DNA from: Shewanella marinintestina
GTDB taxonomy: Bacteria; Pseudomonadota; Gammaproteobacteria; Enterobacterales; Shewanellaceae
Direction: 5' to 3'
DNA length: 64,000 nucleotides
Assembly: GCF_023283845.1 (NCBI RefSeq)
Contig: NZ_JAKILC010000002.1
Location: 186,001 to 250,000, forward strand
Shown piece after piece: positions 45,324 through 54,418 of the stretch. The notes beneath the pieces were generated by a model. It ran no database searches. It was not told the DNA's origin and saw nothing but the letters and a program-made list of their open reading frames with translations. Both the position numbers and the translations under genes were made by a program. The number at the start of each line of letters is the position of its first letter. The stretch's first letter is position 1.

Positions 45324-46232
45324 TTAAAACCTACTCAAAGAAGCGCTCTGTTCAAGCTGTTGTTTCACTAACTCAATCATTGCTTGGGCTGCAAAAGAAA
45401 GGCTTTGCTGCTTGCGCCAAAACAGCGATAACTCCCAGCGTAAGTCTTCACTAGCAAGAGGTACATTTACTACAGCATCAACCCGATAACGTTCAGCAAT
45501 AATTTGTGGTAACACCATTATCCCCGTGCCCGCAGCCACCAGCGCAATACCAAAATCAGCATGGCTAACTCGAGTAATTTCAGCCGGGACAAAGCCTACT
45601 TTATCACAGGCATCTAAAATCAACTCATAAAGGGCATATTCCGGCTCAAACATTACCTGAGCCAGAGAGGCTAAATCTTTAAGCTGTAGTTGTTTAAAGC
45701 TTGCCAATGGATGCGTCTTGGGCACAACCACCACCATAGGGTCGTTACGAATACGTAACCCATCAAACTCACCATCGAATGCAATGATCCCAGTTGCGAG
45801 CTCTATCTCATTCTTTTTCAGTGCTATCGTCTGTTCAACGCCACCACGCACTAATAACTGCATATCCACTTTAGGGTAAAGCTGCCTAAACTTGGCGATA
45901 ACCGGGGCAAAGAGCTCTGCACTACCTAATGGTGCTAAACCTAGCTTTAAGCTGCCCCCCGTTAAATGCCGTAAACTATCAAGCTCCAGCAACATATCTT
46001 TGCGACCTGCAAGCAACAACTGTGCATGACGATAAACCACTTCACCTGCTGCTGTTAGCTTTATCTGAGTACCGCGCTTTCCTCGCTCTAGCAGCACCAT
46101 ATCGAGTTCTTCTTCAAGCATTTTTATCGCTTTTGAAAGTGCTGGCTGAGTCAAGAATGCAATGCGACTTGCCTTAGCAAAACCACCCGCATCAACTATC
46201 TGCGTAAAATACTGTAGCGCTTTAAGATCCAT
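45324..46232 (-). CDS. LysR-family transcriptional regulator, divergent from lrgAB
   Basis: 302 residues. The N-terminal HTH (MDLKALQYFTQIVDAGGFAKASRIAFLTQPALSKAIKMLEEEL) is typical of LysR proteins; the rest is the periplasmic-binding-like effector domain. It is transcribed away from the CidA/LrgA-LrgB pair ~110 bases distant, as CidR-type regulators are, so it probably controls that pair in response to a metabolite such as acetate or pyruvate (inference). I prefer the ATG at 46232 for the family N-terminus; 46244 would add four residues. Neither has a strong ribosome site. Confidence 0.88.
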   Translation of the reverse strand: MDLKALQYFTQIVDAGGFAKASRIAFLTQPALSKAIKMLEEELDMVLLERGKRGTQIKLTAAGEVVYRHAQLLLAGRKDMLLELDSLRHLTGGSLKLGLAPLGSAELFAPVIAKFRQLYPKVDMQLLVRGGVEQTIALKKNEIELATGIIAFDGEFDGLRIRNDPMVVVVPKTHPLASFKQLQLKDLASLAQVMFEPEYALYELILDACDKVGFVPAEITRVSHADFGIALVAAGTGIMVLPQIIAERYRVDAVVNVPLASEDLRWELSLFWRKQQSLSFAAQAMIELVKQQLEQSASLSRF

Positions 46233-46340
46233 TTGGATAACCATAATTTATAGATTGCATCATTAATATTCATTTTTTCTATTAATTAAGCAAGCGTAAA
46301 CTAACCTCAACCTATCTAGACTGTTAACGTTGAAATTACC

Positions 46341-46838
46341 ATGACTTTTTTTGGCAGACTCGCCCCCTCTATAATAAAACGCAGCGCTTTAGCAGCAATT
46401 CAGGTTTGTGGATTCTGTTTATTCGCATGGGCTTGTCAGAGCGTAGCGACAAAAGTGTCTTCTCCTATACCTGGTAGCGTTATAGGGCTAGCAATTTTAT
46501 TGCTATTACTCTGCCTAAAGTTAGTACCGGAAAAAAGCGTTAATTTAGGTGCATCTTGGTTGATAGCAGAACTACTACTGTTTTTTATCCCCCCCGTTGT
46601 TGGCGCAATAAAGTATCAGCCCTTACTCGCAAATTATGGCGTAGAACTCATTGCCGCAATGCTTGCAGCCAGTACCTTAGTCCTTATTGGAACAGCGTAT
46701 ACAGTCGACAAACTTTTTAAGTTTGAGCATCAACAAAACCTTAAACGACAGCAGAAAAAAGTGAATGCACAGGTCATTCACCTTCCTAGCACCGATTCAA
46801 CCTCTAACTTGGCTACTAAAGAGCAAAAAGCAGCATGA
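46341..46838 (+). CDS. CidA/LrgA-family membrane protein
   Basis: 165 residues with four membrane segments and the family pattern SSPIPGSVIGLAILLLLLCLKLVPEKSVNLGASWLIAELLLFFIPPVVGAIKY. CidA/LrgA proteins are holin-like, and with LrgB affect murein hydrolase activity, lysis and export of small metabolites such as pyruvate. The C-terminal ~40 residues are polar and longer than usual. It overlaps the LrgB gene by ATGA. A seven-C run lies at 46589-46595 in the coding sequence. Confidence 0.88.
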   Translation: MTFFGRLAPSIIKRSALAAIQVCGFCLFAWACQSVATKVSSPIPGSVIGLAILLLLLCLKLVPEKSVNLGASWLIAELLLFFIPPVVGAIKYQPLLANYGVELIAAMLAASTLVLIGTAYTVDKLFKFEHQQNLKRQQKKVNAQVIHLPSTDSTSNLATKEQKAA

Positions 46839-47524
46839 ACCACATCAATATTGGCTTGTTTTGTTTAGCGCTGACACTAGTCAGTTACTATGCCAGCAAG
46901 GCACTATACAAAAAGCAGCACAAAACTTGGTTTGCCCCCATCATTATTGCTCCAGCACTGATTTTGATTGTTGTCGTCACATTGAAAATAGATGTCGCAG
47001 ATTACTTCAGCTATAGCCACTGGCTAGCGGCAATGCTAGCACCTGCAACCATCGCTTTTGCGGTACCTATCTACCGTGAGCGTCTGCTAATAAAACAATA
47101 TCCACTGACATTAAGCTTAGGAGTGATAACAGGTTTATTTCTCGGCCTTGCATCATCCTGGTTACTCGTAAAATGGACTCACTTACCACCCGAGCTTTCC
47201 CACAGTTTAATGGTTCGTTCGGTTTCAACCCCTTTTGCGGTCGAAGCCACAACGGCCTTTGGCGGTGTCCCTGAACTTACCGCTATGCTAGTACTGCTTA
47301 CCGGTATTATTGGAATGTTGATTTGCGAGCCTTTGTTTAAAATCGCTAAGATAAATAGCTCTATAGCAAAGGGCGTAGCGTTGGGTGCTTCTGCCCATGG
47401 TGCAGGGGCAGCGAAAGCGACAGAGATTGGCCGACAAGAAGGCGTAATTGCCAGCCTCACCATGATTTTTACTGGTATTGTTATGGTAATTGCAGCACCA
47501 CTGTTTGCAACGTTAATCAACTAA
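46835..47524 (+). CDS. lrgB: LrgB/CidB-family membrane protein
   Basis: 229 residues, highly hydrophobic, with the LrgB signature KWTHLPPELSHSLMVRSVSTPFAVEATTAFGG and GVALGASAHGAGAAKATEIGRQEGVIASLTMIFTGI. It is the partner of the CidA/LrgA protein encoded just upstream; the ATGA overlap implies coupled synthesis in the inner membrane. The pair modulates autolysis or metabolite export, probably under the divergent LysR regulator. A terminator follows at 47636. Confidence 0.92.
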   Translation: MNHINIGLFCLALTLVSYYASKALYKKQHKTWFAPIIIAPALILIVVVTLKIDVADYFSYSHWLAAMLAPATIAFAVPIYRERLLIKQYPLTLSLGVITGLFLGLASSWLLVKWTHLPPELSHSLMVRSVSTPFAVEATTAFGGVPELTAMLVLLTGIIGMLICEPLFKIAKINSSIAKGVALGASAHGAGAAKATEIGRQEGVIASLTMIFTGIVMVIAAPLFATLIN

Positions 47525-47922
47525 TGGCCATCAGTTTAGACTTTTACCTATTGTTATATAAGCAACTCGCTATTCACTATGCGTCACTAATTCATAATTA
47601 ACTTATTACAACATGCTATACAGCTATCGATTACCAAGCCTATGTCTAGGCTTTTTCATTATGATATTTCCAACTAAGTAACTTCCATCAATACATCGCT
47701 TTACTGGTACCAATAACTGCAGCAGAGTGCGTTTAATACTGGCTGTATCACCAAAGCAACAATTAACACTTTGGCGTTTAACAACAAATTAGGTAAAGTG
47801 TCTGCTGCAATTACAAGCTTGCAGCGTTTTGGTAAAGAATCACACGTTCTACGAACCCAAAACCAACACAATAAAAACATACAAAATAACTATAAATAAT
47901 TAGAAAATTTGAAGGGAAAGTT
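47525..47922. other. Intergenic region between lrgB and the POT-like transporter
   Basis: About 400 bases: the lrgB terminator (47636-47657), a weak inverted repeat CCAAAG...CTTTGG near 47751-47774, and an A-rich leader with AAGGGAAAG before the transporter ATG. No ORF is convincing. Confidence 0.45.
47636..47657 (+). terminator. Rho-independent terminator of lrgB
   Basis: AAGCCTA pairs with TAGGCTT around TGTC, followed by T residues; a short but clear hairpin. Confidence 0.7.
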
Positions 47923-49455
47923 ATGAGCGATTCGAAAGATACTTATGCAGATAACGACCTACGGGAAGTTAAGCAGCTGGGTATGTGGGCCTCTATTGCC
48001 AGCTTAAGCTATATATTCTGGATTGTAGGCGGCATGGAGCTGGTTGAGCGAATAGCCTATTACGGCGTAAAAGCCAGTGCAGGTCTTTATGCTAAAGCCC
48101 CAACCTCTGAAGGTGGCCTTGGTATTAGCCTAAGCGATTATGGTGTCATTATCGCGATCTGGGCATTTATGCAGACCTTTATTCCTGTTTTTACAGGCGG
48201 GATCTCTGACCGCGTCGGTTATAAAGAAACTATTTTTGCATCCACCCTCATTAAGATTGCTGGCTATCTAGTGATGGCATTTTTCCCAAGTTTTTATGGA
48301 TTCCTATTCGGTGCCATATTACTTGCCGGTGGTACAGGTATATTTAAACCGGGGATCCAAGGAACTTTAGTCCTATCAACAGGTAGACAAAATACCTCGA
48401 TGGCTTGGGGTATTTTTTACCAAGTCGTTAATATTGGTGGCTTCCTTGGTCCGCTAGTCGCAGTGCATATGCGCCAGCTTTCTTGGGACAATGTGTTCTA
48501 CGCTTGTGCAGCAATAATCTCTCTCAACTTCTTGTTCTTGCTTGCCTATAAAGAGCCAGGTAAAGAAGAGCGTATGGAACGCAACCGCAAAATTAAAGCC
48601 GGTGAAATCCATCAAGAAGCACTTTGGAAAGATGCATGGCATGAGCTAAAAAAACCTGTGGTTATCTACTACATGCTTGTATTTGCGGGCTTTTGGTTCC
48701 TGTTCAACTCGCTATTTGACGTATTACCTATTCATATTGCGGAGTGGGTCGATACCAGTGTTATTGTGACTTCACTTTTTGGTCCTGAAGGTACTTCTAA
48801 TGGTTTCTTCCAGTTCTGGTTAGGCCTTGATAATACTGGTACAAAAGTAATGCCTGAAGGCATGCTTAACCTAAACGCAGGTATGATCATGACGACCTGC
48901 TTCCTAGTCGCAGCCTTAACTGCAAAATACCGAATTACTACAGCTATGCTTGGCGGTTGTTTACTGAGTATCTTGGCATTTGTGCTAATAGGTGCAACTA
49001 ATGCAGCTTGGATGATTGTATTAGCTATTGCCATGTTCTCTTTCGGCGAGATGATGATCAGCCCAAAGAAAAATGAGTTTATGGGCAACATTGCTCCAGA
49101 AGGCAAAAAAGCTATGTACCTGGGTTTTGTGATGTTACCTCAAGGTATCGGCTGGACATTAGAAGGCTACTTTGGTCCTAAACTATATGAAATGTACGCA
49201 TCTAAAGAGATCTTCTCATTAGAGTTGCTTGCTCAGCGTGGCATGAACCCAAGTGAAATTAGTGCAATCCCACAAGGTGAAGCTTTTAGTACTTTGGTAG
49301 CCTATACAGGTGAGCCAGCTCAAGAGCTCACAACGCTGCTGTATAACACCCATAATATTGGTATGGCTTGGTACATTATTGCTGCTATTGGTTCTATCTC
49401 AGCAGTCGGTATTTTCCTTTACGGTAAATGGCTATTCAAATTGCAGCAACGTTAA
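47923..49455 (+). CDS. MFS transporter of the POT (proton-dependent oligopeptide) type
   Basis: 510 residues with about 12-14 membrane segments. Near the first helix it has ELVERIAYYGVKA, matching the POT signature ExxERFxYYG that couples proton and peptide transport, and LAGGTGIFKPGIQG matches the GxGxxKPxxxG region of helix 4. The central loop (KEPGKEERMERNRKIKAGEIHQ) is cytoplasmic. A di/tripeptide substrate is plausible given the peptidases in the window, but more distant POT-like members carry other substrates. It is a single gene with its own terminator. Confidence 0.82.
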   Translation: MSDSKDTYADNDLREVKQLGMWASIASLSYIFWIVGGMELVERIAYYGVKASAGLYAKAPTSEGGLGISLSDYGVIIAIWAFMQTFIPVFTGGISDRVGYKETIFASTLIKIAGYLVMAFFPSFYGFLFGAILLAGGTGIFKPGIQGTLVLSTGRQNTSMAWGIFYQVVNIGGFLGPLVAVHMRQLSWDNVFYACAAIISLNFLFLLAYKEPGKEERMERNRKIKAGEIHQEALWKDAWHELKKPVVIYYMLVFAGFWFLFNSLFDVLPIHIAEWVDTSVIVTSLFGPEGTSNGFFQFWLGLDNTGTKVMPEGMLNLNAGMIMTTCFLVAALTAKYRITTAMLGGCLLSILAFVLIGATNAAWMIVLAIAMFSFGEMMISPKKNEFMGNIAPEGKKAMYLGFVMLPQGIGWTLEGYFGPKLYEMYASKEIFSLELLAQRGMNPSEISAIPQGEAFSTLVAYTGEPAQELTTLLYNTHNIGMAWYIIAAIGSISAVGIFLYGKWLFKLQQR

Positions 49456-49488
49456 TCTCTAGCGAGTTAAGCTATAAATTACAGATAC

Positions 49489-49519
49489 AAAAAAGCTGAC
49501 CAATAGGTCAGCTTTTTTT
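49489..49519. terminator. Terminator between the POT-like and satP genes
   Basis: AAAAAAGCTGACC pairs with GGTCAGCTTTTTTT around AATA; convergent genes on either side. Confidence 0.92.
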
Positions 49520-49569
49520 ATCGCTTTTAACTATGCATTATCGGAGATAAATGATAATTGGTGGTTAGC

Positions 49570-50169
49570 TTAAGCGGCTTGTTTTTCTGCAGCAGGCTCG
49601 TATGCAGCGACTGCAACTGGGCCTACTGGTAAAATTACGCGGCCAAACTCAGCATTTAATACTTGAGCCATGGCAAAGTAAATCGCACTTAAACCACAGA
49701 AGATACCTTCGTAGCCAGCGATAGTGCCGATTAACTCGCTACCGGTGAAATCACGAGCTGCAAGTAGGAAGAACAAAATCGTTAATGAAGCAAATACAAC
49801 TTGCTTAGCACGTGGGTAACGTAGAGAACCTACAAATAGCGCAGCAGTAAACATGCCCCACAATAGTAAGTACCAACCCATAAATGCTGCTGGGCTAGCG
49901 GCTAGACCCATCTTTGGCATAACAATTAAGCCAACCAAAGTTAGCCAAAATAGACCGTAAGATGTGAATGCAGTAGTACCAAAAGTATCACCGCGCTTAA
50001 AGCACATAATACCAACGATAACTTGAGCGATACCGCCGTAGAAAATCCCCATTGCTAGAATCATAGAGTCAATTGGGAAAAAACCTGCGTTATGGATGTT
50101 TAATAGGACGGTAGTCATACCGAAGCCCATTAGACCAAGTGGAGCAGGATTAGCTAGTTGTGTAGACAT
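49570..50169 (-). CDS. satP: Acetate/succinate-proton symporter (GPR1/FUN34/YaaH family)
   Basis: 199 residues with six membrane segments and the family signature [23 protein letters not shown] at the start. Further conserved parts are [37 protein letters not shown] and the C-terminal [26 protein letters not shown]. It takes up acetate (and succinate in E. coli SatP) with protons at the inner membrane. Shewanella uses acetate, so a role in acetate re-uptake is likely. The leader is long (over 300 bases), and a CRP-like half site lies far upstream at 50503-50518. Confidence 0.93.
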   Translation of the reverse strand: MSTQLANPAPLGLMGFGMTTVLLNIHNAGFFPIDSMILAMGIFYGGIAQVIVGIMCFKRGDTFGTTAFTSYGLFWLTLVGLIVMPKMGLAASPAAFMGWYLLLWGMFTAALFVGSLRYPRAKQVVFASLTILFFLLAARDFTGSELIGTIAGYEGIFCGLSAIYFAMAQVLNAEFGRVILPVGPVAVAAYEPAAEKQAA

Positions 50170-50684
50170 TGAGTTCCCCTACAGGAAGTATTCACTAACA
50201 AATGCACCTCACTTAAAAGGCACATTATTAAATTAAGTTAATTTGAGCGCGCGCATTCTAGTTGAAAGCGATAACGGTGGGCAAATCTTCAGTTAAGCGA
50301 AGCGAAGGGTAAACTCATAGCAGTAAAAGACATTTAAACAATAATATTCAACAACTTAATTAAAAAACAGCCATTAATAGCCATCACCCCAGCCGCAGCC
50401 CAACCAAGATCACACAACAAGCAACAACCAGACGTGAATCACATATAAGCTTTGAGGGCACATTAGTAATTGATGAAATTCATTAAGCTAAACTGACGAA
50501 AAATTGCACCAGATCACAAACTAACAAAATGGTTCTTTATTTATCGATTTAAGCTTAATTTAAGAAAAACTTTCAGTTTTCAGCTATAAAAACTGAAAGT
50601 TCACCTACATAAATGGCTAAACTAAAAAGGCTAAGTTGATTTATATAGGGTTAGAAGGGCCAATTTAAGTATCAAAACATTCCT
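50170..50684. other. 515-base intergenic region upstream of satP
   Basis: Holds the rsuA terminator (50563-50601) and the satP leader. ATTGCACCAGATCACA at 50503-50518 matches the right half of a CRP site (AGATCACA) but not the left half. The rest is AT-rich with short direct T/A tracts. No ORF with a ribosome site was found. Confidence 0.45.
50563..50601 (-). terminator. Rho-independent terminator of rsuA
   Basis: On the minus strand AACTTTCAGTTTT pairs perfectly with AAAACTGAAAGTT (13 bp, loop 8) and is followed by T residues, ~85 bases past the rsuA stop. Confidence 0.75.
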
Positions 50685-51389
50685 TTAGTCGATGGCTATT
50701 TCATCGTAAGATAGCTCACGACTAGCACCAACGACTAATTCAGGATCAAGCTCTATATCACCCACCGATAAACGATGTAAGCCCACTACTGGATTACGAA
50801 AGCGACCAAACATACGTTTTATTTGATGATAGCGCCCTTCCATTAGCGTCACTAGCGCAGTGTGTTCATCAACAATCTCAAACTTTGCCGGTAACGTGGT
50901 GATGTCTTCATACTCAAAGTACATACCATTCGCAAAAGCCGCGATATAAGATTCATCAATCGGGTTTTGTAGTGTGACTCGATACACCTTGCCAACTTTA
51001 TGCTGCGGTGACATCAATTTTTTCGACCAGCGTCCATCATTAGTGAGTAGCAATAACCCAGAAGTATTTAAATCAAGCCGACCTACAATATGCAGGCTGT
51101 GCTTATCGTCTCTATCTAGCAGATCGATAACTGTTTTATGTTTATCATCTACTGTGGCACTGACGACACCAACGGGTTTATGCAGCATGACGTAGCTAGG
51201 CTGACAAGCTTGCAGGATCTGCCCATCTAAGGTGACATGAGAGAACTCATCAATAATTAAATCAATGTCACGGGCAATTTCTCCGTCCACCAGTACTTGG
51301 CCTTTTGCTAAAAGTACTCTGACGTTTTTTTTACTGACACCAGTTTTAACGCTAATAAATCTATCTAAGCGTGCACGTTTCGATTCCAT
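50685..51389 (-). CDS. rsuA: 16S rRNA pseudouridine(516) synthase RsuA
   Basis: 234 residues: an N-terminal S4 RNA-binding domain (RLDRFISVKTGVSKKNVRVLLAKGQVLVDG) and a catalytic domain with GRLDLNTSGLLLLTNDG, where the Asp is the catalytic nucleophile. YHQIKRMFGRFRNPVVGLHRLSVGDIEL follows. This matches RsuA, which makes pseudouridine 516 in 16S rRNA; RluE/RluF-type relatives are the alternative. It follows the HTH regulator gene by about ten bases on the same strand, so the two are probably co-transcribed. Confidence 0.92.
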   Translation of the reverse strand: MESKRARLDRFISVKTGVSKKNVRVLLAKGQVLVDGEIARDIDLIIDEFSHVTLDGQILQACQPSYVMLHKPVGVVSATVDDKHKTVIDLLDRDDKHSLHIVGRLDLNTSGLLLLTNDGRWSKKLMSPQHKVGKVYRVTLQNPIDESYIAAFANGMYFEYEDITTLPAKFEIVDEHTALVTLMEGRYHQIKRMFGRFRNPVVGLHRLSVGDIELDPELVVGASRELSYDEIAID

Positions 51390-51399
51390 AAGATATTAG

Positions 51400-52023
51400 C
51401 TACTCTTGCACTGGTGCGACTTTGTAGGCACAGCGACGTGCACCTTCAATAATATGCTCTTCACGGCTGATAACTGCATGCTCCGCTAACAAACTTTGGA
51501 ACAGCTGCAATTCAGAACGACAAAAATTAAGACACTTGCTTGCAGCTGCACAGATAGGGCAATGATTTTCTAGTAACCAATAAACGTCACCTTGTTGTTC
51601 AACGCTAGCCATATAACCTTCTTCGATACGCAATTGAGCTAAAATTTGCAATTTAGCCGATAAGGTATCCGCGTCTTTTAGTGCCTCGCGATAAAGCACT
51701 AAAGAAGCTTGCTCTCGGTGAGCAATAAGTTGCTCTAAACCACCATCACCAAAAACGGTCTTAACAGAATCAATTAACTGAACCGTTAGCTCTTCATGTC
51801 TATCAGAAAAGTGGCTATTGCTTTCTGGCGTCAGAGCCCAGTAACGTGTTGGTCGCCCTCGAGTTGCTTTTCTATCCTCAAAAACTACATCTCGACTTTC
51901 TTCCAGACTTTGTAAATGCTGGCGCACCCCCATTGTGGTTAAACCCAGTTCACTGGCAATCACTTTGGCGGTTAATTCACCTTGAGTTTTGAGCATCTGC
52001 AAAATTTTGTCACTGGTCTTCAT
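51400..52023 (-). CDS. Winged-helix regulator with C-terminal cysteine cluster (SufR-like, COG2345 type)
   Basis: 207 residues. The N-terminal winged helix (KILQMLKTQGELTAKVIASELGLTTMGVRQHLQSLEESRDVV) is followed by a helical region. The C-terminal part has C155-P-I-C158, C164, C168 and C198, resembling the Fe-S-binding end of SufR-type regulators, so it may sense redox state or Fe-S supply; the exact SufR cysteine spacing is not reproduced. The ATG at 52023 has AAAGAGATAATA upstream; 52044 would add seven residues. It is divergent from an FMN reductase across 155 bases rich in repeated GTAAA/TTTAC elements, probably its operators. Confidence 0.85.
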   Translation of the reverse strand: MKTSDKILQMLKTQGELTAKVIASELGLTTMGVRQHLQSLEESRDVVFEDRKATRGRPTRYWALTPESNSHFSDRHEELTVQLIDSVKTVFGDGGLEQLIAHREQASLVLYREALKDADTLSAKLQILAQLRIEEGYMASVEQQGDVYWLLENHCPICAAASKCLNFCRSELQLFQSLLAEHAVISREEHIIEGARRCAYKVAPVQE

Positions 52024-52099
52024 TATTATCTCTTTTAGTTGCATCGCTTATCAGCCGATACAAAACATCCTAGTTGCCATTATTGCTCAACCACCAATT

Positions 52100-52176
52100 A
52101 AGTAAACTTTTTTCTTTACTTTATTTTGTAAAGATATTACTTTACTTAAAACTTAAATAAACAAAAAGGTTTACTT
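52100..52176. promoter_or_regulatory. Repeat-rich operator region between the HTH regulator and FMN reductase
   Basis: A palindrome GTAAAG-ATATTA-CTTTAC (52128-52145) is flanked by AAGTAAAC (52100-52107) and its reverse complement GTTTACTT (52169-52176). A further CTTTACTTTA lies near 52114. The symmetric array between divergent genes suggests binding of the encoded regulator to control both directions. Confidence 0.6.
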
Positions 52177-52178
52177 AA

Positions 52179-52787
52179 ATGGAGTTAGCTATTGTAAGTG
52201 CAAGTCAAAGAAGTCCATCACAGAGTGCTAAAGTTGCTCGCTATCTAAGCGAAAAATCATCCGCTTTCACCAAAGCGCATCACATTGAACTATGTCAGTA
52301 CCAACTGCCATTTTGGGATGGTGAAGCTAATTCTAAAGCGGCAGACGGCAGCCGTTGGCCCTTAATCGCCCAACAAATAAAAAATGCGGATGCCTTAGTA
52401 CTAATCACTCCCGAATGGGGCGGCATGGCATCACCCATTATGAAAAATTTCTTATTAATGGCAGACAACCAAGATACAGCTCACAAGCCCGCTCTACTTG
52501 TCGGTGTTGTTAGTGGAATAAGTGGTGCCTACCCGATTGCAGAGTTAAGAATGAATGCACTGAAAAACAATAAATTAGTGGCGACGCCCGACCATTTAAT
52601 CATTCGCAATGTAGAGGAGGTACTTAACAGTCAAAAGGCAAGTTCTGAGCGTGATTTACATTTACGTGAGCGCATAGACTACAGTTTGCATATGTTAGCT
52701 CAGTACAGCGAAGCTTTAAAAATAGTGCGTATAAACCATCAACAGCACGCCTACCCTAAACAACAGGAATACACTTACGGCATGTAG
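52179..52787 (+). CDS. NADPH-dependent FMN reductase-like flavoprotein
   Basis: 202 residues with a flavodoxin-like fold: the phosphate loop in AIVSASQRSPSQSAKVARYL, the segment PFWDGEAN, ADALVLITPEWGGMASPIMKNFL (the TPEYxxxxxxxLKN-type motif with Trp in place of Tyr), and VGVVSGISGAYPIAELR. It should bind FMN and reduce quinones, azo compounds or similar with NAD(P)H. The longer C-terminal tail is not typical of the smallest members. It is divergent from the cysteine-rich regulator and probably under its control, with the VOC gene 30 bases downstream. Confidence 0.88.
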   Translation: MELAIVSASQRSPSQSAKVARYLSEKSSAFTKAHHIELCQYQLPFWDGEANSKAADGSRWPLIAQQIKNADALVLITPEWGGMASPIMKNFLLMADNQDTAHKPALLVGVVSGISGAYPIAELRMNALKNNKLVATPDHLIIRNVEEVLNSQKASSERDLHLRERIDYSLHMLAQYSEALKIVRINHQQHAYPKQQEYTYGM

Positions 52788-52817
52788 TACCCACAATGGA
52801 AACTAAAGGAGCAAGAT

Positions 52818-53237
52818 ATGATTCATTTAGAACACTTAAACTTAGTAGTAAGAAATATTCCAACAGCCCTCAACTTCTACCAAGCAATATTCCCTCACTG
52901 GCAAGTTCGCGGCGGCGGAAAATCGACTTGGCATGGTGTAGAACGCAACTGGATGCATTTTGGCGACGACTATCAGTATTTAACTTTTAATGACGATGGT
53001 AATGCGGATAATCGAGACTTAAGCGGCCATCAGGTAGGTCTGGCTCATTTTGCTTATGCTACCGACGATCTAGATGGTGTTATCAGTCGTCTCAAAGCTG
53101 CTGGTTTTGAGATTGCTAAACCCGGAATAGATGACCCTTATAGACGTAATGTGTACTTTATCGATCCAGATGGCTATGAAGTTGAGTTCGTCGAATACTT
53201 AACTGACGTCCCAAGCTTACGTAATCGTTACGAATAA
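52818..53237 (+). CDS. VOC-superfamily (glyoxalase/dioxygenase-like) protein
   Basis: 139 residues with two beta-alpha-beta-beta-beta modules: HLEHLNLVVRNIPTALNFYQAIFPHWQVRGGG and VGLAHFAYATDDLDGVISRLKAAGFEI, ending FIDPDGYEVEFVEYL. His in HLEHLNL and AHFAY and Glu in EFVEY could supply metal ligands. Substrate is unknown. It lies 30 bases after the FMN reductase with AAAGGAG before the ATG, so the two are one operon, possibly for detoxifying a reactive carbonyl or quinone (inference). Confidence 0.86.
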   Translation: MIHLEHLNLVVRNIPTALNFYQAIFPHWQVRGGGKSTWHGVERNWMHFGDDYQYLTFNDDGNADNRDLSGHQVGLAHFAYATDDLDGVISRLKAAGFEIAKPGIDDPYRRNVYFIDPDGYEVEFVEYLTDVPSLRNRYE

Positions 53238-53287
53238 TCTCTATAAAGCTCCAATCAATGAGCTTTGTGTTTGCACAATGAGCTTGA

Positions 53288-54039
53288 TCAACTCATTTTC
53301 CGTATCCATCGACTTGGCAAAACCTTTAAAGGCCAGCGAATAAGAGCCCACGGCCAGCTCGGGACAAAACTATTGGCTTTCTCAGCCTCAATAGCCTTAA
53401 CAATGGCTCGGCAGCCCACGTCAGTATCAACAATAAAAGGTACTTTTTCGACCTGTACGTTAATTTCACTATGAATAAACCCTGGGTGAATACAGCTCAC
53501 CTTGATTGGTGTATTCATCACGTCAATACGCATCCCTTCCGATAATGAACTAACCGCCGCTTTCGTTGCAGCATAAGTCTAAAACCTCTTAACGCACTCA
53601 CAGAAGATATAGTGACTAAATGACCAGCATTTTGGTCTCTGAAAATTGCCATAGCCGCTTCAGCCTGAGCCAACAAAGCAATAAAATTGGTCTCTGCTGT
53701 TTGTTTATTTGCTTCAAAATGCCCGGTTCCAATTGCAGCTCCTTTGCCCAGCCCTGCATTTAAAATAATTCTGTCGAGAGTGCCAAATTCAAGCTTAAAC
53801 TCATCAAAAACCTTAAACACGGCTTGATGTTGATTAATATCAAGTACTTTAATCGACACCTTAATGCTTGAGTTAATCTGCAAAAGCTCATGTTTTAAAG
53901 CCTCTAAACGCTCAAATCTTCTAGCGCACAAAGCTAGGTTTCGCCCCTTCTTAGCGAATTCGATGGCCATGCCTTTTCCCAAGCCTGAGCTCGCACCTGT
54001 AATCAGTATTGTTTTTCGTGGTATCGCCATTTTAGTCAC
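53288..54039 (-). pseudogene. Frameshifted short-chain dehydrogenase
   Basis: Two leftward frames together make one ~250-residue SDR. 54039-53580 encodes the N-terminal part (TILITGASSGLGKGMAIEFAKKG, ILNAGLG, HLVTISSVSALRGF). The other frame continues with TYAATKAAVSSLSEGMRIDV (catalytic Y-x3-K) and VSCIHPGFIHSEIN to a stop at 53288. The break lies at about 53577-53583, just after RGF, where one base (or four) is missing. Nothing else is damaged, so the lesion is recent or a sequencing error. No programmed-frameshift slippery sequence is visible at the site. Confidence 0.85.
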
Positions 54040-54139
54040 CCATAGCTAACGTGCTCAATAAACACCCAAACTACTAATCCAAACAGTGAATGTAAACCTT
54101 TGCGGCAGCGAGCTAAGTAAAGGCTAAATGTTGTCTGGT

Positions 54140-54385
54140 TTAACTTAACCAAACTGCCAATACAAACAATCCAATATAAAAGGCGAAACCGAGTAGAAAA
54201 GGTTTATCAAATTCTGAGCGCCCCCTGATTTTTGGTGCCGCTAAAAATCTTGTCACAGATAGAGGGTAATTAATTTTGCCTAAGCTAAACACATAAACTA
54301 GCATTGCACCGGTAAAATAAAATAGATAAGAAAATACAAAGTCCCATAAAAACCAAAACATTAATTCAGCTACTAATGCCAACAT
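54140..54385 (-). CDS. Small membrane protein of unknown function
   Basis: 81 residues with three hydrophobic stretches (about 3-20, 22-38 and 62-80): MLALVAELMFWFLWDFVFSY, then LFYFTGAMLVYVFSLGKINYPL and a C-terminal FLLGFAFYIGLFVLAVWL. AAGGAG lies six bases before the ATG at 54385 (the frame also opens with GTG at 54388). I do not recognise the family. It lies 33 bases after the 95-residue gene and is probably co-transcribed with it. Confidence 0.65.
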   Translation of the reverse strand: MLALVAELMFWFLWDFVFSYLFYFTGAMLVYVFSLGKINYPLSVTRFLAAPKIRGRSEFDKPFLLGFAFYIGLFVLAVWLS

Positions 54386-54418
54386 CACGCTCTCCTTAGC
54401 GATTCCTTGATAATGTAT

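Noticed and set aside
50503..50518. CRP-like site ATTGCACCAGATCACA
   Set aside because: Only one half matches the consensus, and it lies over 300 bases from satP; noted within the intergenic entry but not called as a site.
53570..53590. Programmed ribosomal frameshift in the SDR gene
   Set aside because: No slippery heptamer and no downstream stem; SDR enzymes are not known to use frameshifting.
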